Below, piece after piece: positions 9,958-19,886 of a stretch of 64,000 nucleotides of DNA. The position numbers were made by a program, and so were the translations under genes. The notes below the pieces were generated by a model. The model was given only the letters and a program-made list of their open reading frames with translations, was not told where the DNA came from and made no database searches. The stretch is taken from contig CALUBS010000013.1 of the NCBI GenBank assembly GCA_943914355.1, positions 1-64,000 on the forward strand. The letters are read 5' to 3'. Source of the stretch: an uncultured Corynebacterium sp. Lineage in GTDB: Bacteria; Actinomycetota; Actinomycetes; Mycobacteriales; Mycobacteriaceae. Position 1 is the stretch's first letter, and each line of letters begins with the position of its first letter.

Positions 9958-10290
9958 ATGCCAGCTGGAGTCAGCTTAGGTGCGATTGCCGCAGTCCTTA
10001 TCCCCGTAGGCATCGTGACCGTTTTATTGCGGGAGCTTCCCTTCTCCGCAAAGAAATGGATGAAGGATAGCGAGTTCTTTTCGCTGCTGGGCATGATGAT
10101 GCCCGTGGGCGTTATGACCATCTTGGTGGTCTATGCCGTTGCCGGACAGGCGGACGGCACCGGCGGTTTATGGCCAGTGTTGCTGGGCGTGTTGGTCACC
10201 GTCGGGCTGCACAGGTGGAAGCGGGATTCCGGATTATCCATCTTCGGCGGTACCGCTTTCTACATGCTGCTGGTGAACGTGGTGCTTTAG
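9958..10290 (+). CDS. brnE: AzlD/BrnE small subunit of branched-chain amino-acid exporter
   Basis: 110 aa, almost entirely hydrophobic with about four membrane segments. The pattern LRELPFSAKKWMKDSEFF near residues 23-40 is the conserved loop of the AzlD family. It is required together with BrnF for export activity in C. glutamicum. The start codon directly abuts the brnF stop (TAAATG). It ends 11 bases before the convergent neighbour, with no obvious terminator between them. Confidence 0.9.
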   Translation: MPAGVSLGAIAAVLIPVGIVTVLLRELPFSAKKWMKDSEFFSLLGMMMPVGVMTILVVYAVAGQADGTGGLWPVLLGVLVTVGLHRWKRDSGLSIFGGTAFYMLLVNVVL

Positions 10291-10301
10291 CCCGCGCTTA
10301 G

Positions 10302-10610
10302 CTAAAGGCCAAACTTGGTGGTAGCTTCCGTCCAGAGCGCCTCAAACTGTTCTTGGTCCATGTAGCGGGCGCTAATATCCGGGAACTCATCGTAGGTATC
10401 GGGGTGCGGAACCATTTCTTGCGGCTTGTCCACGTTTCCCGTGGAACTATTTGGGGTCGCTACCCCGACAATGGAGTCCGCGGGGTCCAGAGCGATCATG
10501 CGGTGCATGCGGCAGCGCTGGGCATCGTGTTCTTCTAATTCTGCGAGGTGGACCGCTGAGCCCACTCCCGGGACGGAGAGTTCGGTGCGTACATAAAGGT
10601 AGTTAGCCAT
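10302..10610 (-). CDS. Small hypothetical protein
   Basis: 102 aa from the ATG at 10610; a GTG two codons earlier is possible. It is acidic, soluble, with no signal peptide or membrane helix, starting M-A-N-Y-L-Y-V-R-T-E-L. The pattern of an N-terminal strand followed by C-R-M-H-R-M-I-A-L-D loosely recalls small DUF6881-like proteins, but I do not claim membership. A TACACT -10-like hexamer (10619-10624, minus strand) inside the end of the upstream transporter gene lies 8 bases before the ATG, so the gene may have its own leaderless promoter. Confidence 0.6.
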   Translation of the reverse strand: MANYLYVRTELSVPGVGSAVHLAELEEHDAQRCRMHRMIALDPADSIVGVATPNSSTGNVDKPQEMVPHPDTYDEFPDISARYMDQEQFEALWTEATTKFGL

Positions 10611-10616
10611 GGCCAC

Positions 10617-11591
10617 CTAGTGTAGTTGTTCTTCGTCCTGCTGGGCGTACCGAGATGCCAACAATGAACAGATCATCAGCTGCACCTGGTGGTAAATCAT
10701 CAGCGGGAGAATCAAAAGACCGAGCGATGTCTGTCCAGAGGCAAAGATGACAGAGGCCATGGGAAGGCCGGTGGCCAAGGACTTCTTAGAGCCACAGAAT
10801 TGGATCGCAATGGTATCGGCGCGAGAAAACCCCAGTTTTCTAGAGATAAACCGCGTCAGCCACAACATGAAAATGACGAATGCTGCGGCGAAAACGACGA
10901 GGAAGACAATCTCCCAGGCAGAAATGGAGGACCAGATTCCATCGACCACGCCCTTGGAAAAGGCCGAATAGACCACCATGGCAATGGAGCCGCGGTCCAC
11001 CACCTTTGTTTCCTTGCTTTGTGCGAGGTCCGCTATCCAACGTCGGGTTAATTGGCCCAGCACAAAGGGTGCGAGAAGCAAAAGGGAAATTTCCCCAAAG
11101 ACGGAAGTATCGATATGCAGGCCGGTACCGGTACCCATGAGAAGCATGACCAGGACTGGCGTGATAAAGACGCCGGCCAAGTTGGAGGTTGAGGCAGAGA
11201 CAATGGCCCCAGATACGTTTCCCTTGGCAATGGAGGTAAACGCCACTGAGGACTGCACGGTGGACGGGACTAGCGTGAGGAATAGGATCCCCATGTACAT
11301 ATCGTCCGTAATGAACCCAGTGAGCGGCTGCAGTGCCAAGCCAATGAGGGGATAAATAACGAAGGTGAACGCGAGAATTGTGAGGTGGAGCCGCCAGTGC
11401 TTGAGTCCATTTAAAGCTTCTTGGGTGGATAACCGCGCGCCATAGAGAAAGAATAACAATGCGATCGCCACATTCGTCAGACTGCCAAAGACGTCAGCGA
11501 AGGTGCCGCGGGCTGGTGCAATAATCGCGATTGCCACGGCCGTAAGGATGAGGACGATGAGCGGATCCGGCTTTTTAAGTCTGTGCAGCAT
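10617..11591 (-). CDS. Bile acid:sodium symporter (SBF/YfeH) family transporter
   Basis: 324 aa from the ATG at 11591. The frame extends upstream to 11690, but that part contains a parS site and reads as non-hydrophobic sequence, so the internal start is preferred. About ten hydrophobic segments are visible. Family-like features include F-F-L-Y-G-A-R-L-S near residues 56-64, L-V-P-S-T-V-Q-S-S-V-A-F in the middle, and Q-F-C-G-S-K-K-S-L-A-T-G-L-P in the C-terminal half, the latter typical of the YfeH subgroup. The family moves organic anions with sodium; the natural substrate is not predictable here. Confidence 0.88.
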   Translation of the reverse strand: MLHRLKKPDPLIVLILTAVAIAIIAPARGTFADVFGSLTNVAIALLFFLYGARLSTQEALNGLKHWRLHLTILAFTFVIYPLIGLALQPLTGFITDDMYMGILFLTLVPSTVQSSVAFTSIAKGNVSGAIVSASTSNLAGVFITPVLVMLLMGTGTGLHIDTSVFGEISLLLLAPFVLGQLTRRWIADLAQSKETKVVDRGSIAMVVYSAFSKGVVDGIWSSISAWEIVFLVVFAAAFVIFMLWLTRFISRKLGFSRADTIAIQFCGSKKSLATGLPMASVIFASGQTSLGLLILPLMIYHQVQLMICSLLASRYAQQDEEQLH

Positions 11592-11672
11592 GACCAAAAG
11601 TGTAAACCGTCGCGCGTGGTTCCACGAAAGGTTGTGGAGATAATTTTCTCCCGTGTACCCCTTAAGCCGCAT

Positions 11673-11688
11673 AGTTTCACGTGAAACC
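11673..11688. promoter_or_regulatory. parS site (ParB binding)
   Basis: The 14-base palindromic core GTTTCACGTGAAAC is exact at 11674-11687, with flanks A and C. It is intergenic, upstream of the SBF transporter start. It is the leftmost member of a dense cluster. Confidence 0.9.
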
Positions 11689-11720
11689 ATGCGGGTAGAA
11701 GGTGAGGCATCCGCGAGTAT

Positions 11721-12086
11721 TTACGCGGTAGTGACCTTTGCGCCCTCTTGGCTTACCTCAAACTCTTTGAGTGGGTCTCGGCCGGGCCCTTCGATGACCG
11801 AACCGTCTTGCAGGTTATAGGACGTATGATGCGCAGTGCAGGTGGCAGTCATACCGTCGATTTCTGTAATGGGGTTTTGTTGGTGCGGGCAGGTTTGGGA
11901 GTAGGCCTTAAACTCCCCCTGTTGCGGCTGTGTGAAGATAACCCCATCGACGATGATGCCGGAGCCTACGGGGATGTCCGTAGCCGCGATCTCCGCGGAC
12001 GGTTCTGAGCCGCAGGCCGCGAGGTACGCACCTGCGAAAGTGGTAGCGGATCCGAGCAAAAACATGCGACGCGAACAAATAGCCAT
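11721..12086 (-). CDS. Rieske [2Fe-2S] protein, Tat-type lipoprotein
   Basis: 121 aa. Arg6-Arg7 followed by M-F-L-L-G-S-A forms a twin-arginine-like signal, and the lipobox L-A-A-C places the lipidated cysteine at residue 25. The Rieske ligands are C66-P-H68 and C83-T-A-H86, spaced as in small Rieske ferredoxin-like domains. The protein would therefore be folded with its cluster in the cytoplasm, exported, and anchored outside the membrane. The redox partner is unknown; it is not part of the bc1 complex operon here. It is a single gene with parS sites on both sides. Confidence 0.88.
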   Translation of the reverse strand: MAICSRRMFLLGSATTFAGAYLAACGSEPSAEIAATDIPVGSGIIVDGVIFTQPQQGEFKAYSQTCPHQQNPITEIDGMTATCTAHHTSYNLQDGSVIEGPGRDPLKEFEVSQEGAKVTTA

Positions 12087-12185
12087 AGCCCCTACTCTAT
12101 CCTGAATGGTTTAAGGTCGGAATATGATTTCGTCGGCGGGTAGTAATAATTGTGCGGAAATCATAACGTGGAAGTATCAGGTGCA

Positions 12186-12201
12186 GGTTTCACGTGAAAC
12201 A
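12186..12201. promoter_or_regulatory. parS site (ParB binding)
   Basis: Exact core GTTTCACGTGAAAC at 12187-12200, flanked by G and A. It lies just past the 3' end of the small secreted-protein gene and upstream of the Rieske gene. Confidence 0.9.
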
Positions 12202-12206
12202 TACAA

Positions 12207-12431
12207 TTAGGAAAAGTTACCGTTCCAGGTGGCGACGGAACCAGACTCGGTGGGCGTGAGTTCATAGGTGCCGGAATCTAAACCGAAATCATTAACGATG
12301 GGGTGTGGCCCCTCCCCTCCTGCGACTTGTGACTCGGGATCGAGGCGGTTGGAATCGGCGACATAAGAACCGATGCTAAAAGTGGACACGGCGATTGCGG
12401 CGAGAGCTGTGGTTTTCTTCATGCCTCCCAT
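12207..12431 (-). CDS. Small exported hypothetical protein
   Basis: 74 aa from ATG 12431 or 71 aa from ATG 12422, which gives the cleaner signal peptide start M-K-K-T-T-A-L. A hydrophobic stretch (LAAIAVSTFSIGSYVA) follows, then a short acidic mature part containing Y-E-L-T-P-T-E-S-G. No domain is recognised. Its stop lies 6 bases from a parS site. Secreted or membrane-tethered location is inferred from the signal only. Confidence 0.5.
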   Translation of the reverse strand: MGGMKKTTALAAIAVSTFSIGSYVADSNRLDPESQVAGGEGPHPIVNDFGLDSGTYELTPTESGSVATWNGNFS

Positions 12432-12644
12432 TGTCTACCCTTGCCTGTATTAGGTGTAGCGGCTGAGTGGCACTGTGCGGAACCTTTATGCGAGTTCTAT
12501 GAATTTCCAAAGGAATTGCATTTAGTGGAGTGGGTCCACGATAGTTAAAGATCAATATGGATGTTATAACCGAATTGCCTTTCTAATTTAGTTGTGACGA
12601 AACGAGCTTGACTGCTTGTTTAGAGCAATAACGTCACTGTGTCA
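12432..12644. other. Intergenic region without a recognised gene
   Basis: This space, together with the terminator to its right, separates the small exported protein from the SdpI-family gene. It is AT-richer than its surroundings. I see no convincing ORF, tRNA or palindrome, only presumed promoter sequence for the minus-strand gene. Confidence 0.5.
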
Positions 12645-12704
12645 TAAAAAATCTCCCTCCCCTGTCCCTGTGTGTGGCGATTGCCGGACAGGAAAGGGAG
12701 GGAG
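12645..12704 (-). terminator. Rho-independent terminator after the SdpI-family gene
   Basis: Long inverted repeat: CTCCCTCCCCTGTCC (12653-12667) pairs with GGACAGG plus GGGAGGGAG (12686-12704), with a small bulge. On the minus strand the hairpin is followed by a run of T (12645-12651). Confidence 0.8.
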
Positions 12705-12728
12705 AAAAGGAACGCGAAAGCTTATTAT

Positions 12729-13205
12729 TTAATTATCGGAGTGTCGGGCGGCCTGGCGGAGTGCGCCCAGATCAACCTCCGGTTGGGTGACGGAGTCAGT
12801 GGAGGCCTCCTCCCCACCGCAGCCGCCGGAGCCGCAGTTGCAGCTATCGCCACAACCATCGTCATCCGCATGCGCTTGCTCATAAAGAAATGCCGCGCGC
12901 GATCCAAGGTTCGAACCGACGGAAAGCGCGAGGATCGCGATGACGAAAGTGGTCACCGGAATGAGCCACATCCAACCCTCCGCGCGGAAAGCTACGACGC
13001 CACCGAAAAGTAGCGATACTCCGCCTAGGGCCCAGAAGGGACCGGCGACCGCGTGGGCATTATCCCACGCTTCTCGCGACTTTCGGATTTCTTGTAAACG
13101 CAAGCCGATGTATTTATTGCCGGGCAACCGCTTGGTGGCGGCGAGTGCGCCCACCGCGATAAGGAAAACGGCAAGGACTAAAAATATGATTCCCACTGCG
13201 ACCAT
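12729..13205 (-). CDS. SdpI-family membrane protein with Cys-rich C-terminal tail
   Basis: 158 aa. There are three hydrophobic segments (residues ~4-23, ~54-70, ~77-97). The conserved SdpI-type motif N-K-Y-I-G-L-R-L followed by S-R-E-A-W-D-N-A-H lies between the first two. SdpI of Bacillus confers immunity to a killing peptide and acts in signalling, but most actinobacterial relatives have no known function. The unusual part is the cytoplasmic tail at ~111-130, where six cysteines alternate with Gly and Asp (DDDGCGDSCNCGSGGCGG), resembling a metal-binding segment. It stands alone between a terminator and the symporter gene. Confidence 0.8.
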   Translation of the reverse strand: MVAVGIIFLVLAVFLIAVGALAATKRLPGNKYIGLRLQEIRKSREAWDNAHAVAGPFWALGGVSLLFGGVVAFRAEGWMWLIPVTTFVIAILALSVGSNLGSRAAFLYEQAHADDDGCGDSCNCGSGGCGGEEASTDSVTQPEVDLGALRQAARHSDN

Positions 13206-13411
13206 ATCCTTAGTTTAATCCTGCAATGCCATATTGGAAATTAAGCTACGGGGCTTGTGTCTTAAATATAAGGCGGCTCGGGTAATATTCAATTTGGATC
13301 GATCGATAGATATTCGCTCGGTTTTGCACCTGCACCACGTTGTCTCTCCTTCCGCTGGACCGCACCCACGTGCGTTCTCGGACTGGGAACACCTAACCTG
13401 ATTGTGATTGC

Positions 13412-14623
13412 ATGAATCTCAAGAAAATAGCGGACTCTCTCCTTTTCCGCATCGTTCTCGCCATCGTGCTTGGCATCGTCGTTAGCCTTTTTGCGCCCGA
13501 ATGGTTCGGTCGAGCCTTTGCCACGTTTAACGGACTATTTGGTAACTTCCTCAATTTCTTCATTCCTGTCTTGATTTTTGCCCTCGTCGCTCCGGCAATC
13601 GCCGGTCTAGGCAAGGGCGCTGGAAAATGGTTGGGGATTACGGCGGGCATCGCCTATGGCTCCACCATTCTTGCGGGGTTGATTGCCTATGGCTTGGCAC
13701 AGTGGCTCTATCCCTCGATGTTGGCGGGCCAAACCCTAGTAACCAACGTGTCGGACGTGGACGAAGGCTCCCTCTCCCCTTATTTCGAGGTGGAGATGGC
13801 ACCACCGTTTGAGGTGATGACGGCGCTATTGCTCTCCTTCTGCATTGGTGTCGCTATGACGACGGTGAAGTCCGATACGCTCTATACCGTCACCAAGGAA
13901 CTGGAAAATGTGGTGGTTAAGGTCATTTGGGGATTCGTCATTCCCATTTTGCCGTTCTACATTTTCGGCATGTTCCTTGGCCTGGGTATGAATGGCAATA
14001 TTGGAGATGTCCTCTCTGCCTTTGCGAAGGTACTGATCCTGGCAGTGGTTATGACGCTGGTGTACCTCGTGCTCCAGTACGTGGTTGCCGGTGCAATCGC
14101 AGGGAAGAACCCTTTTAAGGCGCTGCGGAATATGCTTCCGGCTTACTTCACGGCATTGGGCACGTCTTCTTCTGCGGCAACCATTCCGGTCTCCCTGGAG
14201 TCCAGCTTGCGCAACGGCATTTCGAAGCCGGTTGCGAGCTTCGTGATCCCGCTGTGCGCGACGATCCACCTGTCCGGCTCTATGATGAAGCTGACGCTTT
14301 ACGCATTCGCCATCGTCTTTATGGCCAATATGGATATCAGCACTGGTACCGGCCTAGGCTTTATCTTCCTGTTGGGAATCATGATGATCGCCGCACCAGG
14401 TGTGCCGGGTGGTGCCGTTATGGTAGCCGTTGGTCTGCTGGCGGACATGATGGGCTTTGATGACGGAATGGTGGCGTTGATGATCGCCGCTTATATCGCG
14501 ATCGATTCCGTTGGTACCGCGGCAAACGTTACTGGCGATGGTGCCATCGCGATGGTCGTTGATAAGTTTGCCCGCGATAAGGTCGATACTCTCAATGAAG
14601 AAGAGGCAGAGACTGCGGCCTAG
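13412..14623 (+). CDS. Dicarboxylate/amino acid:cation symporter (DAACS family)
   Basis: 403 aa with about eight membrane segments plus re-entrant loops. The serine-rich hairpin motif T-S-S-S-A-A-T-I-P-V-S near residues 250-260 is the family signature, followed by the G-A-T-I-H-L-S-G-like segment (CATIHLSGSMM) and the late I-D-S-V-G-T-A-A-N-V-T-G-D-G motif. Substrates in the family include glutamate, C4-dicarboxylates, serine and threonine; which applies is uncertain. A related symporter lies beside the trp operon in C. glutamicum. No clear ribosome site precedes the ATG. The stop codon overlaps a parS site by one base. Confidence 0.9.
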   Translation: MNLKKIADSLLFRIVLAIVLGIVVSLFAPEWFGRAFATFNGLFGNFLNFFIPVLIFALVAPAIAGLGKGAGKWLGITAGIAYGSTILAGLIAYGLAQWLYPSMLAGQTLVTNVSDVDEGSLSPYFEVEMAPPFEVMTALLLSFCIGVAMTTVKSDTLYTVTKELENVVVKVIWGFVIPILPFYIFGMFLGLGMNGNIGDVLSAFAKVLILAVVMTLVYLVLQYVVAGAIAGKNPFKALRNMLPAYFTALGTSSSAATIPVSLESSLRNGISKPVASFVIPLCATIHLSGSMMKLTLYAFAIVFMANMDISTGTGLGFIFLLGIMMIAAPGVPGGAVMVAVGLLADMMGFDDGMVALMIAAYIAIDSVGTAANVTGDGAIAMVVDKFARDKVDTLNEEEAETAA

Positions 14624-14637
14624 TTTCACGTGAAACA
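14622..14637. promoter_or_regulatory. parS site (ParB binding)
   Basis: Exact core GTTTCACGTGAAAC at 14623-14636, flanked by A and A. The last base of the symporter stop codon is the first base of the core. Confidence 0.9.
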
Positions 14638-14644
14638 ATTGAGT

Positions 14645-14694
14645 CCCCTGGCTTCCCCACCCAACAAATTTGGGAGGAAGCCAGGGGGCTTTTT
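14645..14694 (+). terminator. Terminator between the symporter and trpA
   Basis: CCCCTGGCTTCC (14645-14656) pairs perfectly with GGAAGCCAGGGG (14676-14687), followed by GCTTTTTG on the plus strand. It serves the symporter and probably also blocks read-through against trp. Confidence 0.85.
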
Positions 14695-14718
14695 GTGGCG
14701 CCACCGTTCGGACGCGCC

Positions 14719-15561
14719 CTATTTCTTGGTCGCTTCCTTCATCCCGGCGATGAATTCGGTCAGCTCCGCATGCAAGGCATTCGCATCATTGATCGTCCCG
14801 GCGGCATTGGTTTCACGTGAAACATGGCGGTCGATAATCTTGGTAATGGCGGAGCCGGTAATGGCGCCCGCAGCGTTTGCAGCGATGGCTTCAGCGACGT
14901 GCTGTGGCGAAGAAATACCGAAACCGAGCAGCACCGGTGGACCATCGAAGCGCTGAATGCTGGCAACCACCTCATCGAGGCCAGTGGTCTCAGATTCTTT
15001 CTCGGTTCCCGTCACGCCATCGCGGGAGATCGCGTAAATATATCCCTGTGAATGCTTGGCGACGCCGGCAAGCGTGCGTTCAGCGGCCCGCGCGGGTGCG
15101 ATGAAGATGGGGTCGATTCCAGCTTCCTTTGCCGCGGCGATGAAAGGGGCGCCTTCGCGCACGGGGACATCGGGAAGCAAAATGCTATCGGCGCCAGCTT
15201 CCGCGAACTCCGCATAGAATTGCTCCACCCCGCGGGCGAAGGCAACGTTGCCATAGATCAACATGCCGATGGGCAGATCAGGGAACTCGGTGCGAATCGT
15301 CCGCACCTGTTCCAAAGCACTATCAAGGGTTGCTCCCCCATCGAGGGCGCGGATATGGGAGGCCTGGATGGTGGGGCCATCCGCCACTGGATCGGAGAAG
15401 GGGACGCCGAGCTCCAGAGCGTCCGCCCCGGCGGCGACTGCGGTGCGGATGATATCCAGGCTAGCCTCAGGAGTTGGATCGCCCAGCATGATGAAAGGTA
15501 CAAACGCGCCTTCCTTCTTCTCACTCAACGCGGGAAAAATTTTATCGTAACGGCTGCCCAT
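14719..15561 (-). CDS. trpA: Tryptophan synthase alpha subunit
   Basis: 280 aa, full length. It cleaves indole-3-glycerol phosphate to indole, passed to TrpB. The hallmark segment L-E-L-G-V-P-F-S-D-P-V-A-D-G-P near residues 49-63 includes the catalytic Glu and Asp, and G-F-G-I-S near 211-215 is the phosphate-binding region. It is last in the operon and starts two bases after the trpB stop. A parS site is embedded near codons 247-251, read as V-S-R-E-T in a surface-like C-terminal region. Confidence 0.97.
   Translation of the reverse strand: MGSRYDKIFPALSEKKEGAFVPFIMLGDPTPEASLDIIRTAVAAGADALELGVPFSDPVADGPTIQASHIRALDGGATLDSALEQVRTIRTEFPDLPIGMLIYGNVAFARGVEQFYAEFAEAGADSILLPDVPVREGAPFIAAAKEAGIDPIFIAPARAAERTLAGVAKHSQGYIYAISRDGVTGTEKESETTGLDEVVASIQRFDGPPVLLGFGISSPQHVAEAIAANAAGAITGSAITKIIDRHVSRETNAAGTINDANALHAELTEFIAGMKEATKK
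14809..14824. promoter_or_regulatory. parS site inside trpA
   Basis: Exact core GTTTCACGTGAAAC at 14810-14823, flanked by G and A. It is in frame in trpA as Val-Ser-Arg-Glu-Thr. Confidence 0.9.
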
Positions 15562-15563
15562 GA

Positions 15564-16766
<1,203 letters not shown>

Positions 16767-16768
16767 GG

Positions 16769-18196
16769 TTAATCTTTCTTGTCAGGTTCATTGAATAATC
16801 GGATGGTGCGGAAGGCTTGAGAAATCAGGGCGGCGTCTTTGTCCCCGGGGTGTGTTTCTAATCCCGAGTTCAGGTCGAGCCCCGCTGTTCCCACTTGGAG
16901 CGCGCCATCCAGGTTGTCGAGGTTGAGGCCACCGGCCAACAAGCTGTGGGCTTTGATGTCGTCCGGGATTTCTGACCAATCAAAGCTGCGTCCGGTCCCT
17001 CCCCTACCCGAGTCGAGCACGAGGCGGTCAACCCGTCCGGCAAGCTGCGGCGCCATTTCTACCCACTGGGGGTTGGTCATATCGATGGCCCGCCAGACTA
17101 ATTCTGCGTCGGTGTCCGCGAGGGCCGCGCGGGTACGGTCGATGAAAGCTAGCTCTCCATCCACGCTGCCTTGGAATGGGGCGTGCAACTGAATTCCGGA
17201 CAGCCCACGGGTTGCCGCTATCTCTCGCAATTCGGCGGGGTCGTCGCTGCGGCTCACTGCTACGAAATCCAAGTCGGGTTCGGCGGCGATGATTTCCTCG
17301 GCGGTTTCACGTGAAACATTTCGCGGGGAATCTGGGGCGAAGATGAGCCCTCCGTAGCGGGCACCGGAGGCGCGGGCGGCTTGGGCGGTGGAGGCGGCGG
17401 TGAGTCCGCAGACCTTATTCGCACCGAAGAGCAGATCCCGGGCGGCGCGGTCGATGTCCTTGTGGGAGGTCAGTTGGGAGCCGACGAGGAAGGCGTTGGC
17501 GTGGGCGCCTAAACGTCGGACGGTGTGGTTATCGCGAATGCCGGATTCGGAAACGACCACTTTATTGTCAGGCACGTACCCGGCGAGTTGCTCGGTGCGG
17601 GAGAGATCGATGCTCAAGTCATGGAGGTTGCGGTTATTAATACCGATGATCTCCACCCCGAAGGACAGGGCGCGGTCTACCTCTTCCTTGGTGATGGCTT
17701 CAGTGAGAACGTCGAGACCTAACTTATCTGCCAAAGCCTTCAGCTGCGCAAAGGTCTCATCATCCACGATGGACATCATGAGCAAAATTGCATCCGCGCC
17801 GTAGTAGCGCGCGGCATAAACCTGAATCGGATCGACGATGAAATCCTTGCACAATACCGGCAGGTGCGTGGACTGGGCCACGGTCTGGAGGTGATCGTAA
17901 TCCCCGCCGAACCGCTCGGGCTCGCACAGTACGGAAATTGCATCCGCATAGCGGGAATAGATGCGCGCGATATCGCCGGGGCGGTAATCCTCGCGAATCA
18001 TTCCGAGGGATGGCGACGCAGACTTGCACTCCATGATGAAGCGGTTAGTGCCATTGAGCGCGGCAAAAAGCGAACAACGGGACGGCTCAAGCCTGTCTAC
18101 GTCTACGTGCGCGATGCGTTCGCGAATGCCGGCAAGGTGTGTGCGGCGCTGAGCCACAATCCCCTCGAGCACCGTCGGCAGTTTCTCTTCTGTCAT
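16769..18196 (-). CDS. trpC: Bifunctional indole-3-glycerol-phosphate synthase / phosphoribosylanthranilate isomerase
   Basis: 475 aa, a TrpC-TrpF fusion as in C. glutamicum and E. coli. Residues ~1-258 are the synthase: [13 protein letters not shown] near 53-65, L-C-K-D-F-I-V-D near 115-122, and G-I-N-N-R-N-L near 183-189. Residues ~260-475 are the isomerase, opening V-C-G-L-T and ending in the G-L-D-L-N-S-G-L-E phosphate-binding region. The two activities are consecutive steps of tryptophan synthesis. A parS site falls early in the isomerase half (N-V-S-R-E-T). Confidence 0.97.
   Translation of the reverse strand: MTEEKLPTVLEGIVAQRRTHLAGIRERIAHVDVDRLEPSRCSLFAALNGTNRFIMECKSASPSLGMIREDYRPGDIARIYSRYADAISVLCEPERFGGDYDHLQTVAQSTHLPVLCKDFIVDPIQVYAARYYGADAILLMMSIVDDETFAQLKALADKLGLDVLTEAITKEEVDRALSFGVEIIGINNRNLHDLSIDLSRTEQLAGYVPDNKVVVSESGIRDNHTVRRLGAHANAFLVGSQLTSHKDIDRAARDLLFGANKVCGLTAASTAQAARASGARYGGLIFAPDSPRNVSRETAEEIIAAEPDLDFVAVSRSDDPAELREIAATRGLSGIQLHAPFQGSVDGELAFIDRTRAALADTDAELVWRAIDMTNPQWVEMAPQLAGRVDRLVLDSGRGGTGRSFDWSEIPDDIKAHSLLAGGLNLDNLDGALQVGTAGLDLNSGLETHPGDKDAALISQAFRTIRLFNEPDKKD
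17303..17318. promoter_or_regulatory. parS site inside trpC(F)
   Basis: Exact core GTTTCACGTGAAAC at 17304-17317, flanked by G and A; in frame as Val-Ser-Arg-Glu-Thr. Confidence 0.9.
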
Positions 18197-18219
18197 TTCT
18201 TATCCCTAGTGTGGTTTCT

Positions 18220-19239
18220 TTAGTATTCGGCTTCCTCGTGGGTGCGCAGCCAGCGGTCCACGTCCCCGCTATCGATGAGCCCCTTGGCGTGCGCGACGCC
18301 CTCCGCAATCGTTGCCGCGGTGCCACCCAGATAAAACATCGCTCCAGCCGATGCCGCGACCGCATCATAGTGCGCCGGCTTACCCGAGCCATTAAAGATG
18401 GCGCGCACGTGCTCGGCATTATCTTGTCCGTCGCCGCCGGCGAGCTCACTGAGCTCATGCTTGGCGATGCCCAGCGCCTCCGGCGTTAGCTCATAGTGCG
18501 AAATTTCGCCGTCCTTTAGTTCCCAGACCTGTGTGGTGCCGTGGGTAGCGATTTCATCGGTACCCGCACCGTGGACGACGAGCGCCCGTGTACGCCCCAG
18601 CTCCCGGAAAACTTCCGCGATCATGGGGCCTTGTGCTGGGTTGGCGATGCCCATGATCTGAAGCTCGGGGCGGCCCGGGGAGAGCAAGGGCCCCAAGGTA
18701 TTGAAAATGGTGGAGACCCCGAGCGCCTTGCGCACCGGTTGCACGTGGGCTACGGCCGGGTTGTAGGCCGGAGCAAAGAGGAAGGTGAAGTTGGAGGCTT
18801 CGAACTGCCGGACGGCGCGATCCACGTCGAGGTCCAGCGGAATATTCAGTGCCTCAAGCACGTCGGCAGAACCGGACTTGGAGGAGACGGATCGATTGCC
18901 GTGCTTGACCATCCTCACTCCCCCAGCGGCGGCGACTAAGGAGGCGGCTGTCGTGATATTGATGGTATTCGCGCCATCGCCGCCCGTCCCCGCGGAGTCC
19001 ATGAGTCCCTTTCCGGTAATGGGAAATGGGTGGCCAACTTTCAGGAACGCCTTGGCGGCGCCCGTAATATCCGCGAGGGTCTCGCCGCGGGTGCGGATAT
19101 GTGTAAGCAGCGCGGAGATTTGAATATCGTCGTAATCGTCCACGGCAACTGGGGTGAAGACCTCGGTGGCCTCCTCCACGGTGGGCGCGGGATTATCCAG
19201 GAAGGCTTGCAGTGTTTTCAGCGGGCTCTGGTTCGTCAT
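18220..19239 (-). CDS. trpD: Anthranilate phosphoribosyltransferase
   Basis: 339 aa from the ATG at 19239, which forms a TAATG overlap with the trpG stop; the frame is open upstream within trpG but that part is not TrpD-like. The PRPP-binding motif D-S-A-G-T-G-G-D-G-A-N-T-I-N near residues 75-90, the K-H-G-N-R-S-V-S-S-K-S-G-S-A-D stretch and the H-G-A-G-T-D-E region are intact. It transfers the phosphoribosyl group to anthranilate. Its translation is probably coupled to trpG. Confidence 0.96.
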   Translation of the reverse strand: MTNQSPLKTLQAFLDNPAPTVEEATEVFTPVAVDDYDDIQISALLTHIRTRGETLADITGAAKAFLKVGHPFPITGKGLMDSAGTGGDGANTINITTAASLVAAAGGVRMVKHGNRSVSSKSGSADVLEALNIPLDLDVDRAVRQFEASNFTFLFAPAYNPAVAHVQPVRKALGVSTIFNTLGPLLSPGRPELQIMGIANPAQGPMIAEVFRELGRTRALVVHGAGTDEIATHGTTQVWELKDGEISHYELTPEALGIAKHELSELAGGDGQDNAEHVRAIFNGSGKPAHYDAVAASAGAMFYLGGTAATIAEGVAHAKGLIDSGDVDRWLRTHEEAEY

Positions 19240-19886
19240 TAGTCTTTTAGCTCCATAGTGGGGTGAGTGGATAGTCGGTGAATGCAACGGTTCAGCATGT
19301 CTGGGCCACGAGGAGAAAGAATCGACTCTGGGTGGAATTGCATCCCCAGCGCCATGCCATCGTCCGTTTCGGCCGCCATCGCGATGGTGCCGATATCCGC
19401 CTCCGTCTCCGCGAGCACCCGCATGCCGGCCGGCACCTGCGTGCACCCCAAGGAGTGATACCGCGCCACCGGGACCTGGGTACCGGGGACGCCGGGCTGG
19501 GCGGGGTCGGCATCGGTGGCTAGGCCGGCGAAGACTGGGTGGGCGGTGCCGGCATCGGTAAGCGTCATGGGCATGGACTTACCGTGCACCGGCCCGCAGG
19601 GCCCTACCCCGCCCCCGTGGTATTCCAGTAGCGCCTGGAAACCTAGGCAGACGCCGAGGATGGGGATGGTGCCCAAGGTGGCATCGATAAGCTCCATCAT
19701 GCAGCCAGCATCGCGCGGATGCCCAGGGCCCGGGGAAAGCACAATAATATCGGGCTCGGCTGCGAGCACCTCCGCGACGGACACGCTGTTGCGGTAGACG
19801 GTGGTGCGGTAGCCGGCGAGGGCGTCGACGAGGTTATAGACAAAGGAATCGTGGTTATCGAGCAGAACCACATGCGGCGAATTCAT
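19239..19886 (-). CDS. trpG: Anthranilate synthase glutamine amidotransferase component
   Basis: 215 aa. It is a class I amidotransferase: the oxyanion region S-P-G-P-G-H-P (51-57), nucleophile Cys80 in G-V-C-L-G-F-Q, and the His185/Glu187 pair in F-H-P-E-S. It supplies ammonia to TrpE. It is a stand-alone subunit, not fused to TrpD as in enterobacteria. Its start overlaps the trpE stop as ATGA. Confidence 0.97.
   Translation of the reverse strand: MNSPHVVLLDNHDSFVYNLVDALAGYRTTVYRNSVSVAEVLAAEPDIIVLSPGPGHPRDAGCMMELIDATLGTIPILGVCLGFQALLEYHGGGVGPCGPVHGKSMPMTLTDAGTAHPVFAGLATDADPAQPGVPGTQVPVARYHSLGCTQVPAGMRVLAETEADIGTIAMAAETDDGMALGMQFHPESILSPRGPDMLNRCIHRLSTHPTMELKD

Noticed and set aside
10434..10447. 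GTTTCCCGTGGAAC as a further parS site
   Set aside because: Two mismatches from the core, broken symmetry, and read in a different frame from the other genic sites. Most likely chance.
19240..19446. N-terminal extension of trpD
   Set aside because: The extra 69 residues lie inside trpG, are His/Gly/Arg-rich and not TrpD-like; the TAATG junction gives the natural start.
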